Part shown: positions 54,536 through 64,000 of the stretch, piece by piece
How positions within the stretch are numbered: the stretch's first letter is position 1
Layout: every line of letters starts with the position of its first letter
DNA from: Mycolicibacterium canariasense
GTDB lineage: Bacteria > Actinomycetota > Actinomycetes > Mycobacteriales > Mycobacteriaceae
Length of the DNA: 64,000 nt
Direction of reading: 5' to 3'
Assembly: GCF_002101555.1 (NCBI RefSeq)
Contig: NZ_LQOL01000049.1
Coordinates: forward strand, 124,001 to 188,000
Position numbers and translations under genes: made by a program
The notes under the pieces: model-generated
Databases searched by the model: none
The model's input: the letters and a program-made list of their open reading frames with translations, nothing else
Told to the model about the DNA's origin: nothing

Positions 54536-55285
54536 TCATCGGATGATCTGTCCGCCGTCGACGTTGAAGATCTGCCCGGTGATCCAGTTGGCCTGGTCGC
54601 TCAGCAGGAACAGGCACATGCCGACCAGGTCCTCGGGCTGGCCCATCCGCGACAGCGGGATGGCCTTGACGATGTCGGCGACCATCTCCTGCGGCGTGGT
54701 GCTTCGGTTGGCCTCGGTGTCGATCGGGCCGGGGGCGATGGCGTTGATGCGGATGTTCTGGCCGCCCAATTCCCGGGAGAGCTGCTGGGTGAGGCCGTTG
54801 ATGCCGACCTTGGCCAGCCCGTAAAAGTTGGCGTACATCCAAGCGGCGGTGGACGATTGGTTGACGATCGCGCCACCACCACGCTTGGCCATCTTCTTGT
54901 ACACCGCGCGGGTGCACCACAGCGCGCCGTCGAGGTTCACGCTCATGAACTTCTTGTAATAGTCCGGGTCGACGGTCAACAGGAAGTCCAGCTTCATGCC
55001 ACCGAAGATGGCGGCGTTGTTCACCAGATAGTCGATGCCACCGAACTCCGAAAGCGTCTGTGCGGCCATATCCCTGGCCGACTCGGGGTCGGATACGTCG
55101 ACCCGCACCGCCAGCGCGGTCCCGCCTTCACCCAAGATGGCGTCGGCGACCTTCTGCGCGCCCTCGACGTTGATATCGGCCACCACGACCGCCGCGCCCT
55201 CGCGCGCCAGCGCCTCGGCGTAAGCCTGGCCGATGCCGCCGCCGGCACCGGTCACGATGCCCACCTTGTTGTCGAATTGCCCCAC
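54536..55285 (-). CDS. short-chain dehydrogenase/reductase
   Basis: A 249-residue classical SDR with the cofactor motif TGAGGGIGQAYAEAL (about residues 12-26), NNAAI, and the catalytic Ser, Tyr and Lys in NQSSTAAWMYANFYGLAKVG (Tyr-x3-Lys as YGLAK). The C-terminus FNVDGGQIIR is typical. NAD(H) preference is suggested by the Asp in VVVADIN. It lies 12 bases after aldA, so is co-transcribed. Rv0769 is the positional counterpart. Confidence 0.92.
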   Translation of the reverse strand: MGQFDNKVGIVTGAGGGIGQAYAEALAREGAAVVVADINVEGAQKVADAILGEGGTALAVRVDVSDPESARDMAAQTLSEFGGIDYLVNNAAIFGGMKLDFLLTVDPDYYKKFMSVNLDGALWCTRAVYKKMAKRGGGAIVNQSSTAAWMYANFYGLAKVGINGLTQQLSRELGGQNIRINAIAPGPIDTEANRSTTPQEMVADIVKAIPLSRMGQPEDLVGMCLFLLSDQANWITGQIFNVDGGQIIR

Positions 55286-55297
55286 TGTGGTTCTCCT

Positions 55298-56767
55298 TCA
55301 GTTTGCCAGCGTCGCGATGAGCTTGGTCTCCAGATACTCCTCGAAGCCGGCCACGCCCATCTCGCGGCCGACCCCGGACTGCTTGTAGCCGCCGAACGGT
55401 GCGTCGGCCGAATACCAGACACCGCCGTTGACGTTGACGGTGCCCACCCGCAGCCGGGCCGCCACCGCCTGCGCGCGGGCGTCGTCACCGGCGAACACCG
55501 TGCCCGACAACCCGTAGGGCGAGTCGTTGGCGATGCGCACCGCGTCGTCGTCGCCGTCGTGGGCGATGACGGTCAGCACCGGGCCGAAGATCTCCTCACG
55601 GGCCACCTTGGCCGAATTATCCAGGCCGGCAATGACGGTCGGCTCGATGAAGAACCCCTTGTCCAGCTCGGCGGGGCGTCCGCCCCCGCAGGCGAACCGG
55701 CCGCCCTCGGCGATCGCCGAGTCCAGGTAGCCCTGGATCCGGTCCCGTTGCCGCGCCGAGATGACCGGCCCGCACACGGTGCGCCTGCTGTTCGGGTCAC
55801 CGGGTTTGATACCGCCGAGCGTCGCCGCCGCGGCCTCGACCGCCTCGTCGTACTTCACCCGGGGCACCACCAGGCGGGTGGTGATCGCGCAGCCCTGTCC
55901 GGCGTGCATGGCGACGGTGAATGCCGCCATCGCGCAGGCGCCGTTCAGGTCGGCATCGTCGAGCACCAGGAATGCGGACTTGCCGCCGAGTTCGAGGAAC
56001 ACCTTCTTGATGGTGACGGCGGCGTCGGCCATCACGGCGCGGCCGGTGGCGGTGGACCCGGTGAACGACACCATGTCCACCCTCGGGTCCTTGGACAACA
56101 ACGCGCCGACGCCGTGGTCGTCGGAGGTGACGATGTTGATCACGCCGGGAGGGAAATCGGTGTGCTCGCTGATGAGCTCACCGAGCACCGCGGCCGCCCA
56201 CGGGGTGTCCGGTGCGGGCTTGAGGACCAGTGTGTTGCCGGCGGCCAGCGCCGGCCCGACCTTGGCCAGGTTGATCTGGTGCGGGAAGTTCCACGGGGTG
56301 ATCGCGCCGACCACGCCGACGGCTTCCCGGGCGATGGTCCGGTTGGTCGGAATCCCCTGCGGTGTCGCGTGTCCCAGATCGGTGTGCCAAGCGTAGCCCT
56401 CGGCGGTGTCGGCGGCGAATGCCAGGTCTTCGATCGGACCTTCCAGCTGAGCACCGGAGGTCAGCATGCGTGGCGCGCCGACCTCGGAGATGGTCAGCTC
56501 TCGCAAGTCTTCGACATGCTCCTGCATTGCGGACCGCAACTGGCGCAGGCAACGCACCCGCAGCTCGGTATCGGTCGACCAGTCGGTGGTGTCGAACGCG
56601 GTGCGGGCCGCGCCGATGGCGGCCGACATGTCGGATTCGTCGGCATTGGCCGCCACGCCGAGGACTTCCTCGGTGGCGGGGTTGATCGTCTGGAAGGTCC
56701 CGCCGTTTCCGGTGACGAGCTTGCCGTCGATGAGTAGTCGGCTTTCGCGGTCGGCGATCAGCGACAT
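55298..56767 (-). CDS. aldA: aldehyde dehydrogenase (AldA-like)
   Basis: A 489-residue NAD(P)-dependent aldehyde dehydrogenase. The N-terminus is followed by the cofactor fold with TPWNFPH (about 158) and FTGSTATGRAV, the general base Glu in LELGGKS and the catalytic Cys in HAGQGCAITTR (about residue 298). First gene of the aldA-SDR-dehydrogenase-CMD-unknown operon. A TGGACA-N2-TGTCCG site lies about 48 bases upstream of its start, matching a site over the start of the divergent tetR. The aldehyde is unknown. Confidence 0.93.
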   Translation of the reverse strand: MSLIADRESRLLIDGKLVTGNGGTFQTINPATEEVLGVAANADESDMSAAIGAARTAFDTTDWSTDTELRVRCLRQLRSAMQEHVEDLRELTISEVGAPRMLTSGAQLEGPIEDLAFAADTAEGYAWHTDLGHATPQGIPTNRTIAREAVGVVGAITPWNFPHQINLAKVGPALAAGNTLVLKPAPDTPWAAAVLGELISEHTDFPPGVINIVTSDDHGVGALLSKDPRVDMVSFTGSTATGRAVMADAAVTIKKVFLELGGKSAFLVLDDADLNGACAMAAFTVAMHAGQGCAITTRLVVPRVKYDEAVEAAAATLGGIKPGDPNSRRTVCGPVISARQRDRIQGYLDSAIAEGGRFACGGGRPAELDKGFFIEPTVIAGLDNSAKVAREEIFGPVLTVIAHDGDDDAVRIANDSPYGLSGTVFAGDDARAQAVAARLRVGTVNVNGGVWYSADAPFGGYKQSGVGREMGVAGFEEYLETKLIATLAN

Positions 56768-56814
56768 CCGCACTTCCTTTACCTCCGTCGGGCTGTCCTG
56801 GACGGGTCCTTTCC

Positions 56815-56828
56815 TGGACAACTGTCCG
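56815..56828. promoter_or_regulatory. TetR operator site 1 (aldA side)
   Basis: TGGACA-AC-TGTCCG is a 6-2-6 inverted repeat matching a second copy at 56962-56975. TGTCCTGGAC nearby (56794-56803) is a partial, inverted form. Confidence 0.6.
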
Positions 56829-56956
56829 ACAGCGTTCATTCGAACCATAACCGGACCTACATCGCGGTAGCAAGACCGGGATCGGCCATGGAGCCACCCA
56901 TGGCCATTTACATGCGTATTCACGGCAACAACTTGCCCCGAGAAGCCCGCGTCGAC
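56829..56956. other. Divergent regulatory gap between aldA and tetR
   Basis: No gene is visible in this stretch. With the operators on each side it makes the 201-base intergenic region that must hold promoters for both directions. Confidence 0.4.
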
Positions 56957-56975
56957 TAACTTGGACATGTGTCCA
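56957..56975 (+). promoter_or_regulatory. Leaderless tetR promoter with TetR operator site 2
   Basis: TAACTT (56957-56962) is a TANNNT -10 six bases before the GTG at 56969. TGGACA-TG-TGTCCA (56962-56975), a perfect 6-2-6 inverted repeat, covers the -10, transcription start and start codon, so the regulator can shut off its own gene. Confidence 0.65.
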
Positions 56976-57568
56976 GCGATGCCGTGGCGGCTGCCACAAG
57001 TGAGGCCGGGGAGATGCAACGCAACCGGCGCCAGGAAGAGACCTTCCGCAAGGTTCTGTCGGCCGGGGTGGAGATGCTGCGCGAATCCTCTTACGCAGAC
57101 CTGACCGTGCGCGCGGTGGCAGCGCGCGCCAAGGTCGCCCCCGCCACCGCCTACACCTACTTCTCCTCGAAGAACCACCTGATCGCCGAGGTCTACCTGG
57201 ACCTGGTCAAGCAGGTGCCGTACTTCACCGACGTGAACGACCCGATGGCCAGCCGCGTCGACAAAGCAGTACGCGCCCTGACGATGGTCGTCGCCGACGA
57301 ACCCGAAGTCGCGGCCGCGTGCACCACCGCCCTGTTGGGCGGTGGCAGCGACCCGGCCGTCCGCGCGGTCCGCGACCGCATCGGGGCCGAAATCCACAAG
57401 CGCATCCGTTCGGCGGTCGGCCCCGATGCCGACCCGCGCGTCGTCTCCGCCCTCGAGATGACCTTCTTCGGTGCTCTCGTCAACGCCGGCAGCGGCGCGT
57501 TCACCTACCACCAGATCGCCGACCGATTGACCTACTCGGTCGGGCTCATCCTGGGAGAAAATTCATGA
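56969..57568 (+). CDS. TetR-family regulator of the aldA / CYP123-CYP51 divergent operons
   Basis: A 199-residue TetR protein. Helix-turn-helix: LTVRAVAARAKVAPATAYTYF then SSKNHLIAEVY (about residues 45-76, in parts). The GTG start is leaderless. The stop overlaps the P450 ATG (ATGA). Matching operator sites next to aldA and over its own start suggest that it represses both divergent operons. Rv0767c is the positional counterpart. The ligand is unknown. Confidence 0.88.
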   Translation: MSSDAVAAATSEAGEMQRNRRQEETFRKVLSAGVEMLRESSYADLTVRAVAARAKVAPATAYTYFSSKNHLIAEVYLDLVKQVPYFTDVNDPMASRVDKAVRALTMVVADEPEVAAACTTALLGGGSDPAVRAVRDRIGAEIHKRIRSAVGPDADPRVVSALEMTFFGALVNAGSGAFTYHQIADRLTYSVGLILGENS

Positions 57569-58779
57569 ACAGCCCCACGTCAAGCGGGATCATCGAGCCG
57601 ATCCTCGACCCGTACGACTACGACTTCCACGAGGATCCGTACCCCTACTATCGCCGGTTGCGCGACGAGGCTCCGCTGTATCACAACGAGGAGCTCAAGT
57701 TCTGGGCACTGTCCCGGCACAAGGACGTGGTCGCCGGTTTCCGCAACAGCGTCACCCTGTCGAACAAACACGGCGTGTCCCTGGATCCGATCTCCCGCAA
57801 CGATGAAGCGCACCGGGTGATGTCGTTTCTTGCCCTCGATGATCCGGGCCATCTGCGCCTGCGCACGCTGGTCTCGAAAGGCTTCACGCCGCGGCGTATC
57901 CGGGAATTGGAGGGTCGGGTCACCGAGATCGCGGTGCAGCATCTCGATGTTGCCCTGCAGCGCGACACCTTCGACTACGTCGACGATTTCGCGGGCAAGC
58001 TGCCGATGGACGTGATCTCCGAGCTGATGGGCGTGCCGGATGAGGACCGGGTGCGTATCCGCGCCCTGGCCGACGGCGTGATGCACCGTGAGGACGGTGT
58101 CGCCGACGTCCCCGAATCCGCGATCGCTGCCTCCGGGGAGCTGCTGGTCTATTACGCCGACATGGTCAAACAGCGCCGCAAGAACCGCTCCGACGATCTG
58201 ACGTCGGCACTGGTGGATGCCGAGGTCGACGGGGACCGGCTCACCGACGACGAGATCATGGCATTCCTGTTCCTCATGGTCGTCGCCGGGAACGAGACGA
58301 CCACGAAACTTCTTGCCAACGCCGCCTATTGGGGCGCCAAGTTTCCCGACCAGCTGGCACCGGTGTTCGACAACCACGACCTCATCGTGCCGTGGGTCGA
58401 AGAGACGCTGCGCTATGACGCCTCCAGCCAGATCCTGGCCCGCCTCGTCGTCGAAGACCAGACCTACTACGACACCACGGTTCCGGCCGGCGACGTGCTG
58501 ATACTGCTGATCGGTTCGGCCAACCGCGACGAGCGCGTGTTCGACAATCCCGACGAATACCGGATCGACCGTGAGATCGGGCCCAAGCTGGTGAGTTTCG
58601 GCAGTGGTGCCCATTTTTGCCTCGGCGCGCATCTGGCCCGCATGGAGGCCCGGGTGGCGCTCACCGAATTGTTCAAGCGCATCCGCGGATACGAGGTGGA
58701 CGAGGCCAATGCCGTCCGCGTCCATTCCAGCAGTGTCCGCGGATTCGCTCATCTCCCGATCACCGTCCAGCACCGCTGA
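57565..58779 (+). CDS. cyp123: cytochrome P450, CYP123-like
   Basis: A 404-residue P450. Motifs: I-helix VVAGNETTTKLL (about 241-252), ExxR as EETLRYD, and the heme loop FGSGAHFCLGAHLAR with the thiolate Cys (about residue 352). Position between a TetR gene and an SDR ahead of cyp51 equals that of Rv0766c (cyp123). The substrate is unknown; cyp123 lies in the cyp51 operon and may oxidise a related sterol or lipid. The ferredoxin encoded downstream is its probable electron donor. Confidence 0.92.
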   Translation: MNSPTSSGIIEPILDPYDYDFHEDPYPYYRRLRDEAPLYHNEELKFWALSRHKDVVAGFRNSVTLSNKHGVSLDPISRNDEAHRVMSFLALDDPGHLRLRTLVSKGFTPRRIRELEGRVTEIAVQHLDVALQRDTFDYVDDFAGKLPMDVISELMGVPDEDRVRIRALADGVMHREDGVADVPESAIAASGELLVYYADMVKQRRKNRSDDLTSALVDAEVDGDRLTDDEIMAFLFLMVVAGNETTTKLLANAAYWGAKFPDQLAPVFDNHDLIVPWVEETLRYDASSQILARLVVEDQTYYDTTVPAGDVLILLIGSANRDERVFDNPDEYRIDREIGPKLVSFGSGAHFCLGAHLARMEARVALTELFKRIRGYEVDEANAVRVHSSSVRGFAHLPITVQHR

Positions 58780-58803
58780 CAGGCTCGAAAGGTATCGACA
58801 CGC

Positions 58804-59660
58804 ATGCCTCGTTTTGCACCCCTGCCCGAACGCCGGCCGGCCCTGGTCGCCGGCGCCTCCTCCGGAATCGGTGAAGCCACCGCGATCCGTCTGGCCCGCA
58901 ACGGTTTTCCGGTTGCCCTGGGAGCACGCCGGGTGGACAAGTTACAGGACATCGTCGGCAAGATCCGCGCCGACGGCGGCGAAGCCATCGCCGTGCACCT
59001 GGACGTCACCGACCCGGACTCGGTCAAAGCCGCCGTCGAGCAGACAACCTCGGAACTCGGGGACATCGAGGTGCTGGTCGCCGGTGCCGGTGACACGTAC
59101 TTCGGCAAGCTCGACTCGATCAGTACCGAGCAGTTCGAGTCACAGGTGCAGATCCATCTGATCGGCGCCAACCGGGTGGCCACCGCGGTGCTGCCCGGCA
59201 TGCTGGAACGGCAACGCGGCGACCTGATCTTCGTCGGATCCGATGTGGCCCTGCGCCAGCGCCCGCACATGGGCGCCTACGGTGCCGCCAAGGCAGCCCT
59301 GGTCGCGATGGTGAACAACTATCAGATGGAACTGGAAGGCACCGGTGTGCGGGCGTCCATCGTGCATCCCGGCCCGACCAAGACCTCGATGGGCTGGAGC
59401 CTGCCTGCCGAATTGATCGGGCCCGCCCTCGAGGACTGGGCCAAGTGGGGCCAGGCGCGCCACGACTACTTCCTGCGCGCGGACGACCTGGCCCGGGCGA
59501 TCACATTCGTCGCCGAGACACCGCGCGGCGGCTTCATCGCAAACATGGAACTGCAGCCCGAAGCCCCGCTGGCCGACGTCAAAGACCGCCAGAAGCTCGC
59601 GCTGGGTGAAGAAGGGATGCCTCCGGCGGGCACGAGCGAAGCGAGAGGGGAGTCGGCACG

Positions 59661-59664
<4 letters not shown>
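58804..59664 (+). CDS. short-chain dehydrogenase/reductase of the cyp51 operon
   Basis: A 286-residue classical SDR with AGASSGIGEATAIRLA (cofactor), VAGAGD in place of the usual NNAG, and catalytic Tyr-x3-Lys in YGAAKAAL (about residue 160). A C-terminal extension (about 40 residues) goes beyond the usual 250. It precedes cyp51 with a four-base overlap (GTGA), as Rv0765c does. It may process a sterol or P450 product; substrate unknown. Confidence 0.9.
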
Positions 59665-61231
<1,567 letters not shown>

Positions 61232-61243
61232 GAGACAACGACA

Positions 61244-61783
61244 ATGGCGTCACGTGAGCAACTAGAGGACTGGTCGCAACGCTGGCTGAAGGCCAACCAG
61301 GACGCGGAGGCGGCCGGCGACTGGAAACCGTTGGCGGACTTCTACGCCGCGGACGCGACCTATGGCTGGAACATCGGCCCCAAGGAAGACGTCATGTGCA
61401 TCGGCCGGGACGAGATCCGCGATGTCGCGCTCGGTTTGGAGATGGAGGGCCTGGAGAACTGGGTGTACGAGTACCAGAAGGTACTCATCGACGAGAAGCA
61501 GAACGAGATCGTCGGATTCTGGAAGCAGATCGCCAGGAAGTCCGACGGGACCACCGACGAGATCTACGGTATCGGCGGCAGCTGGTTCCGGCTCGACGAT
61601 CAGCTGCTCATCGAGTGGCAGCGTGACTTCTTCGACTTCGGCCACGTGCAGAAGGCGTTCATGGACCTGATCACCTCGGGTGACCTCACCCCGACCATGC
61701 AGAAGCGCATCGAGCGGTCGCTGGCGGGCGAGAAGTTGCCCGGCTACTACCCCCTCGGTCAAGCTCCGGTGCCCATCTGGTGA
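61244..61783 (+). CDS. NTF2/SnoaL-fold protein (Rv0762c-like)
   Basis: A 179-residue protein with the cone-shaped NTF2-like fold: LADFYAADATYGWNIGP near the start and the strand-rich YEYQKVLIDEKQNEIVGFWKQ (in parts). SnoaL-like folds bind small hydrophobic ligands such as steroids, but this protein's activity is unknown. Starts 12 bases after the ferredoxin gene, with GGAG upstream, so it belongs to the cyp51 operon. Confidence 0.85.
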   Translation: MASREQLEDWSQRWLKANQDAEAAGDWKPLADFYAADATYGWNIGPKEDVMCIGRDEIRDVALGLEMEGLENWVYEYQKVLIDEKQNEIVGFWKQIARKSDGTTDEIYGIGGSWFRLDDQLLIEWQRDFFDFGHVQKAFMDLITSGDLTPTMQKRIERSLAGEKLPGYYPLGQAPVPIW

Positions 61784-61825
61784 ATCACCACCAAGCGGTT
61801 GCTTGGGGGTAGTGTGATGTGGCTA

Positions 61826-61856
61826 ACTAGAGCCTCTAGTCTTGAGCTCGAGGCTC
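61826..61856. promoter_or_regulatory. Overlapping inverted repeats at the adh promoter
   Basis: ACTAGAG-C-CTCTAGT (61826-61840) is a perfect 7-1-7 palindrome. Its centre, GAGCCTC (61830-61836), also pairs with GAGGCTC (61850-61856). TAGTCT (61837-61842) is a possible -10. The sites could bind a regulator of the alcohol dehydrogenase gene starting at 61875. Confidence 0.55.
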
Positions 61857-61874
61857 TCGTCGAAAGCAGGAGAT

Positions 61875-63008
61875 ATGAAGACCAAAGGCGCTCTGATCTG
61901 GGAATTCAACCAGCCGTGGTCGATCGAGGAAATCGAGATCGGTGATCCCGTCAAGGACGAGGTCAAGATCCAGATGGAAGCCTCGGGCATGTGCCACTCC
62001 GACCATCACCTGGTGACCGGCGATATCCCGATGGCGGGATTCCCGGTGCTCGGCGGCCACGAGGGTGCGGGCATCGTCACCGAGGTGGGCCCCGGCGTCG
62101 AGCACCTCGCCCCGGGCGATCACGTGGTGCTGTCGTTCATCCCGTCCTGCGGTGAATGTCCGGCATGCCAGGAGGGCCTGCGCAACCTGTGTGACCTCGG
62201 CGCCCTCCTGCTGTCGGGCACATCGGTCTCGGACGGTACCCATCGCATCCATGCCGTCAAGAACGGTCAACCCGTCATCCCGATGACCCTGCTGGGCACC
62301 TTCAGCCCCTACATGGTGGTGCACAAGAGCTCGGTCGTGAAGATCGACCCGTCCATCCCGTTCGAGGTCGCCTGCCTGGTCGGCTGCGGTGTGACCACCG
62401 GCTACGGCTCGGCGGTGCGCAGCGGTGACGTGCGCCCCGGCGACGACGTCGTCATCGTCGGTGTCGGCGGTGTCGGCACCGGCGCGCTGCAGGGTGCGCT
62501 CGCCGCCGGCGCGCGCAACATCTTCGCCGTCGACCCCGTCGAGTTCAAACGCGACAATGCACTCAAATTCGGTGCCACACATGCCTACCCGGATATCTTC
62601 AGCGCGATGGCCGGGGTCGCCGAGGTGACCCAGGGCCGGATGGCACACAAGACGATCGTGACCGTCGGCGAGCTCAAGGGCGAAGACATCGACCACTACA
62701 TGAACATCACCGCCAAGGGCGGCACCGTGGTGGCCACCGCCGTGGCGAACATGGCCAGCAACGACGTCAAACTGAACCTGTCGATGCTGACCCTGCTGCA
62801 GAAGCGCTTGCAGGGCACCATCTTCGGCGGCGGCAACCCGCATCACGACATCCCGCAGTTGCTGTCGATGTACAAGGCCGGCCGGCTCAACCTCGACGAC
62901 ATGGTCACCCGGCAGTACAAGCTGGAGCAGATCAACGACGGCTACGCCGACATGCTGGAAGGCCGCAACATCCGCGGCGTCATCCGTTACACCGACGCCG
63001 ATCGCTGA
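61875..63008 (+). CDS. adhB: NDMA-dependent/zinc-containing alcohol dehydrogenase (AdhB-like)
   Basis: A 377-residue class III-type MDR alcohol dehydrogenase. Catalytic zinc ligands are the Cys and His-Glu of SGMCHSDHH and GGHEGAG, and the structural zinc site is the four-Cys CGECPACQEGLRNLC. The Rossmann motif is VIVGVGGVGTGALQGAL. It belongs to the actinobacterial branch often using a bound nicotinoprotein cofactor. GCAGGAG precedes the ATG. Its own operator-like promoter separates it from the cyp51 operon. Rv0761c is the positional counterpart. Confidence 0.92.
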   Translation: MKTKGALIWEFNQPWSIEEIEIGDPVKDEVKIQMEASGMCHSDHHLVTGDIPMAGFPVLGGHEGAGIVTEVGPGVEHLAPGDHVVLSFIPSCGECPACQEGLRNLCDLGALLLSGTSVSDGTHRIHAVKNGQPVIPMTLLGTFSPYMVVHKSSVVKIDPSIPFEVACLVGCGVTTGYGSAVRSGDVRPGDDVVIVGVGGVGTGALQGALAAGARNIFAVDPVEFKRDNALKFGATHAYPDIFSAMAGVAEVTQGRMAHKTIVTVGELKGEDIDHYMNITAKGGTVVATAVANMASNDVKLNLSMLTLLQKRLQGTIFGGGNPHHDIPQLLSMYKAGRLNLDDMVTRQYKLEQINDGYADMLEGRNIRGVIRYTDADR

Positions 63009-63034
63009 CCCCTGACCCGTGCGTTTGGAGAGCC

Positions 63035-63451
63035 ATGTCCGAACCCCCCGTCGTGCGCGCGTCCCAGGCCTCCTGGCGCGCCGTGCAATCCGGTGATCGC
63101 GAGGGCTGGCTGGCTCTGATGGCCGACGACGTCCTGGTCGAGGATCCCATCGGGGTGGCGGTGACCAACCCCGACGGCACCGGGGTGCGCGGTAAGCAAG
63201 CCCTGGCCGAGTTCTACGACACCAATATCGGGCCGAACCAGCTGACGGTGACCCGCGAGGCGACGTTCCCGTCCAGCTCGCCCAACGAGATCGCCTACAT
63301 CCTGGTGCTGCGCACCGAATTCCCGAACGGCTTCGTGGCCAGCGTGCGCGGGGTGTTCACCTACCGGGTCGACGACGCGGGCCTGATCACCAACCTGCGC
63401 GGCTACTGGAACATGGACGCGATGGAGTTCACCGAGGCGAAGGCCGACTAG
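63035..63451 (+). CDS. SnoaL/ketosteroid-isomerase-like NTF2-fold protein (Rv0760c-like)
   Basis: A 138-residue protein of the NTF2/ketosteroid isomerase fold: WRAVQSGDREGWLALMADDVLVEDPIG (in parts) gives the first helix and the acidic residue pair, and RGYWNMDAMEF the last strand. M. tuberculosis Rv0760c at this position binds steroids. The Asp positions of true isomerases cannot be confirmed by eye. Starts 26 bases after the dehydrogenase gene and is co-transcribed with it. Confidence 0.87.
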   Translation: MSEPPVVRASQASWRAVQSGDREGWLALMADDVLVEDPIGVAVTNPDGTGVRGKQALAEFYDTNIGPNQLTVTREATFPSSSPNEIAYILVLRTEFPNGFVASVRGVFTYRVDDAGLITNLRGYWNMDAMEFTEAKAD

Positions 63452-63452
63452 C

Positions 63453-64000
63453 GTGCTGCTGGCCGGGCGGGCGGCCGTCGTGGTCGGCGGGACCCGCGGG
63501 ATCGGTCTGGCCGTCGCCGAGTTGCTGGCCACCGAGGGCGCGTCGGTGGTGCTCAACGGCCGGGATGCCGACGCCACCGAGGCCGCCGCCCAACGAGTTT
63601 CGGGGCTCGGTATCGCCGGCTCACCGTCCGACCCGGCGGTCGCCGACGAACTGATCGATGCGTGCGTGGCCGCCCACGGCCGCATCGACATCCTGGTCAA
63701 CTGCGCGGGCACCGCCGAGCCCGCCGGATCTTCGATCCTGAACGTGACCTCGGCGCAGTTCCGCGAGCTACTGGACGCGCACCTGCTGACGGCCTTCGAG
63801 ACGTGCCGGGCCGCCGCACCGCACATGGTTCGGCACGGGGGCGGTGCCATCGTGAACACCAGCTCGTTCGCGTTCCTCGGCGATTACGGCGGGACCGGCT
63901 ACCCGGCGGGCAAGGGCGGCGTCAACGGGCTGACCCTGGCCATCGCCGCCGAGCTGAAAGAGCATGGCGTGCGGGCCAATGTCGTCTGTCCGGGTGCCCG
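63453..64000 (+). CDS. short-chain dehydrogenase/reductase, 3' end beyond window
   Basis: A reading frame open to the window edge, 182 codons visible. GTG start one base after the preceding TAG. It is a classical SDR: AVVVGGTRGIGLAVAELLA (cofactor motif), NCAGTAEPA, the catalytic Ser in NTSSFAFLG and Tyr-x3-Lys as YPAGKGG. The C-terminal 60-90 residues are missing. Same operon as the alcohol dehydrogenase and NTF2-like genes. The substrate is unknown, perhaps a steroid-like alcohol. Confidence 0.9.
   Translation, partial: MLLAGRAAVVVGGTRGIGLAVAELLATEGASVVLNGRDADATEAAAQRVSGLGIAGSPSDPAVADELIDACVAAHGRIDILVNCAGTAEPAGSSILNVTSAQFRELLDAHLLTAFETCRAAAPHMVRHGGGAIVNTSSFAFLGDYGGTGYPAGKGGVNGLTLAIAAELKEHGVRANVVCPGA

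Overview
The window is high-GC DNA from a mycobacterium, most likely a fast-growing Mycolicibacterium-type species. It carries mycobacterial hallmarks: mycothiol synthase, LmeA, encapsulin with DyP, F420-type flavoenzymes, an MCE protein, CYP51/CYP123/CYP126, many GTG starts and leaderless promoters. Gene order follows, in mirror orientation, the M. tuberculosis stretch around Rv0822c to Rv0760c (recalled, not searched), with species-specific insertions. No tRNA, rRNA, CRISPR array, transposase or prophage gene was seen.

Region 1 (1-9.6 kb): end of an LCP cell-wall ligase gene, phoU, a MarR/dehydrogenase pair, the pstSCAB phosphate importer behind a tandem PHO-box-like repeat, and a divergent MarR/MFS pair. 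Region 2 (9.6-18.3 kb): glnR-mshD, lmeA-thioredoxin, a cysteine-rich leaderless leader peptide ahead of a DUF4395-cysA2-sseC sulfur operon, a lipocalin-fold protein, a lipoprotein, and pabC divergent from ygfZ. Region 3 (18.3-32.1 kb): purF-purM, a DoxX-like membrane protein, an orphan MCE gene, a PPOX/F420 flavoprotein behind a MerR-type promoter, and an operon pepC-VOC-antiporter-purL-hydrolase-CPBP protease. Region 4 (32.2-43.5 kb): the DyP-encapsulin nanocompartment, purS-purQ, an MBL hydrolase, PAP2, a flavin dehydrogenase, a deacetylase-like protein, a thiol peroxidase, TetR, and purC-ptrB. Region 5 (43.5-50 kb): an AbiEi/DUF559 gene bracketed by inverted palindromic repeats, purB-cyp126, TetR/esterase and purD. 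Region 6 (50-64 kb): a CYP125-like P450 with its TetR, an unknown 408-residue protein, and a redox cluster of dehydrogenases, CYP123, CYP51, ferredoxin and NTF2-fold proteins.

Together the genes supply most of de novo purine synthesis (purF, D, L/Q/S, M, C, B; purN, E, K and H are not here), phosphate uptake, sulfur and mycothiol metabolism, and sterol or lipid oxidation. The least explained features are the repeat-bracketed AbiEi-like gene, the stop-to-stop 55-bp palindrome near 51.95 kb, the MerR-type promoter with no local MerR gene, and the structured gap near 15.9 kb.
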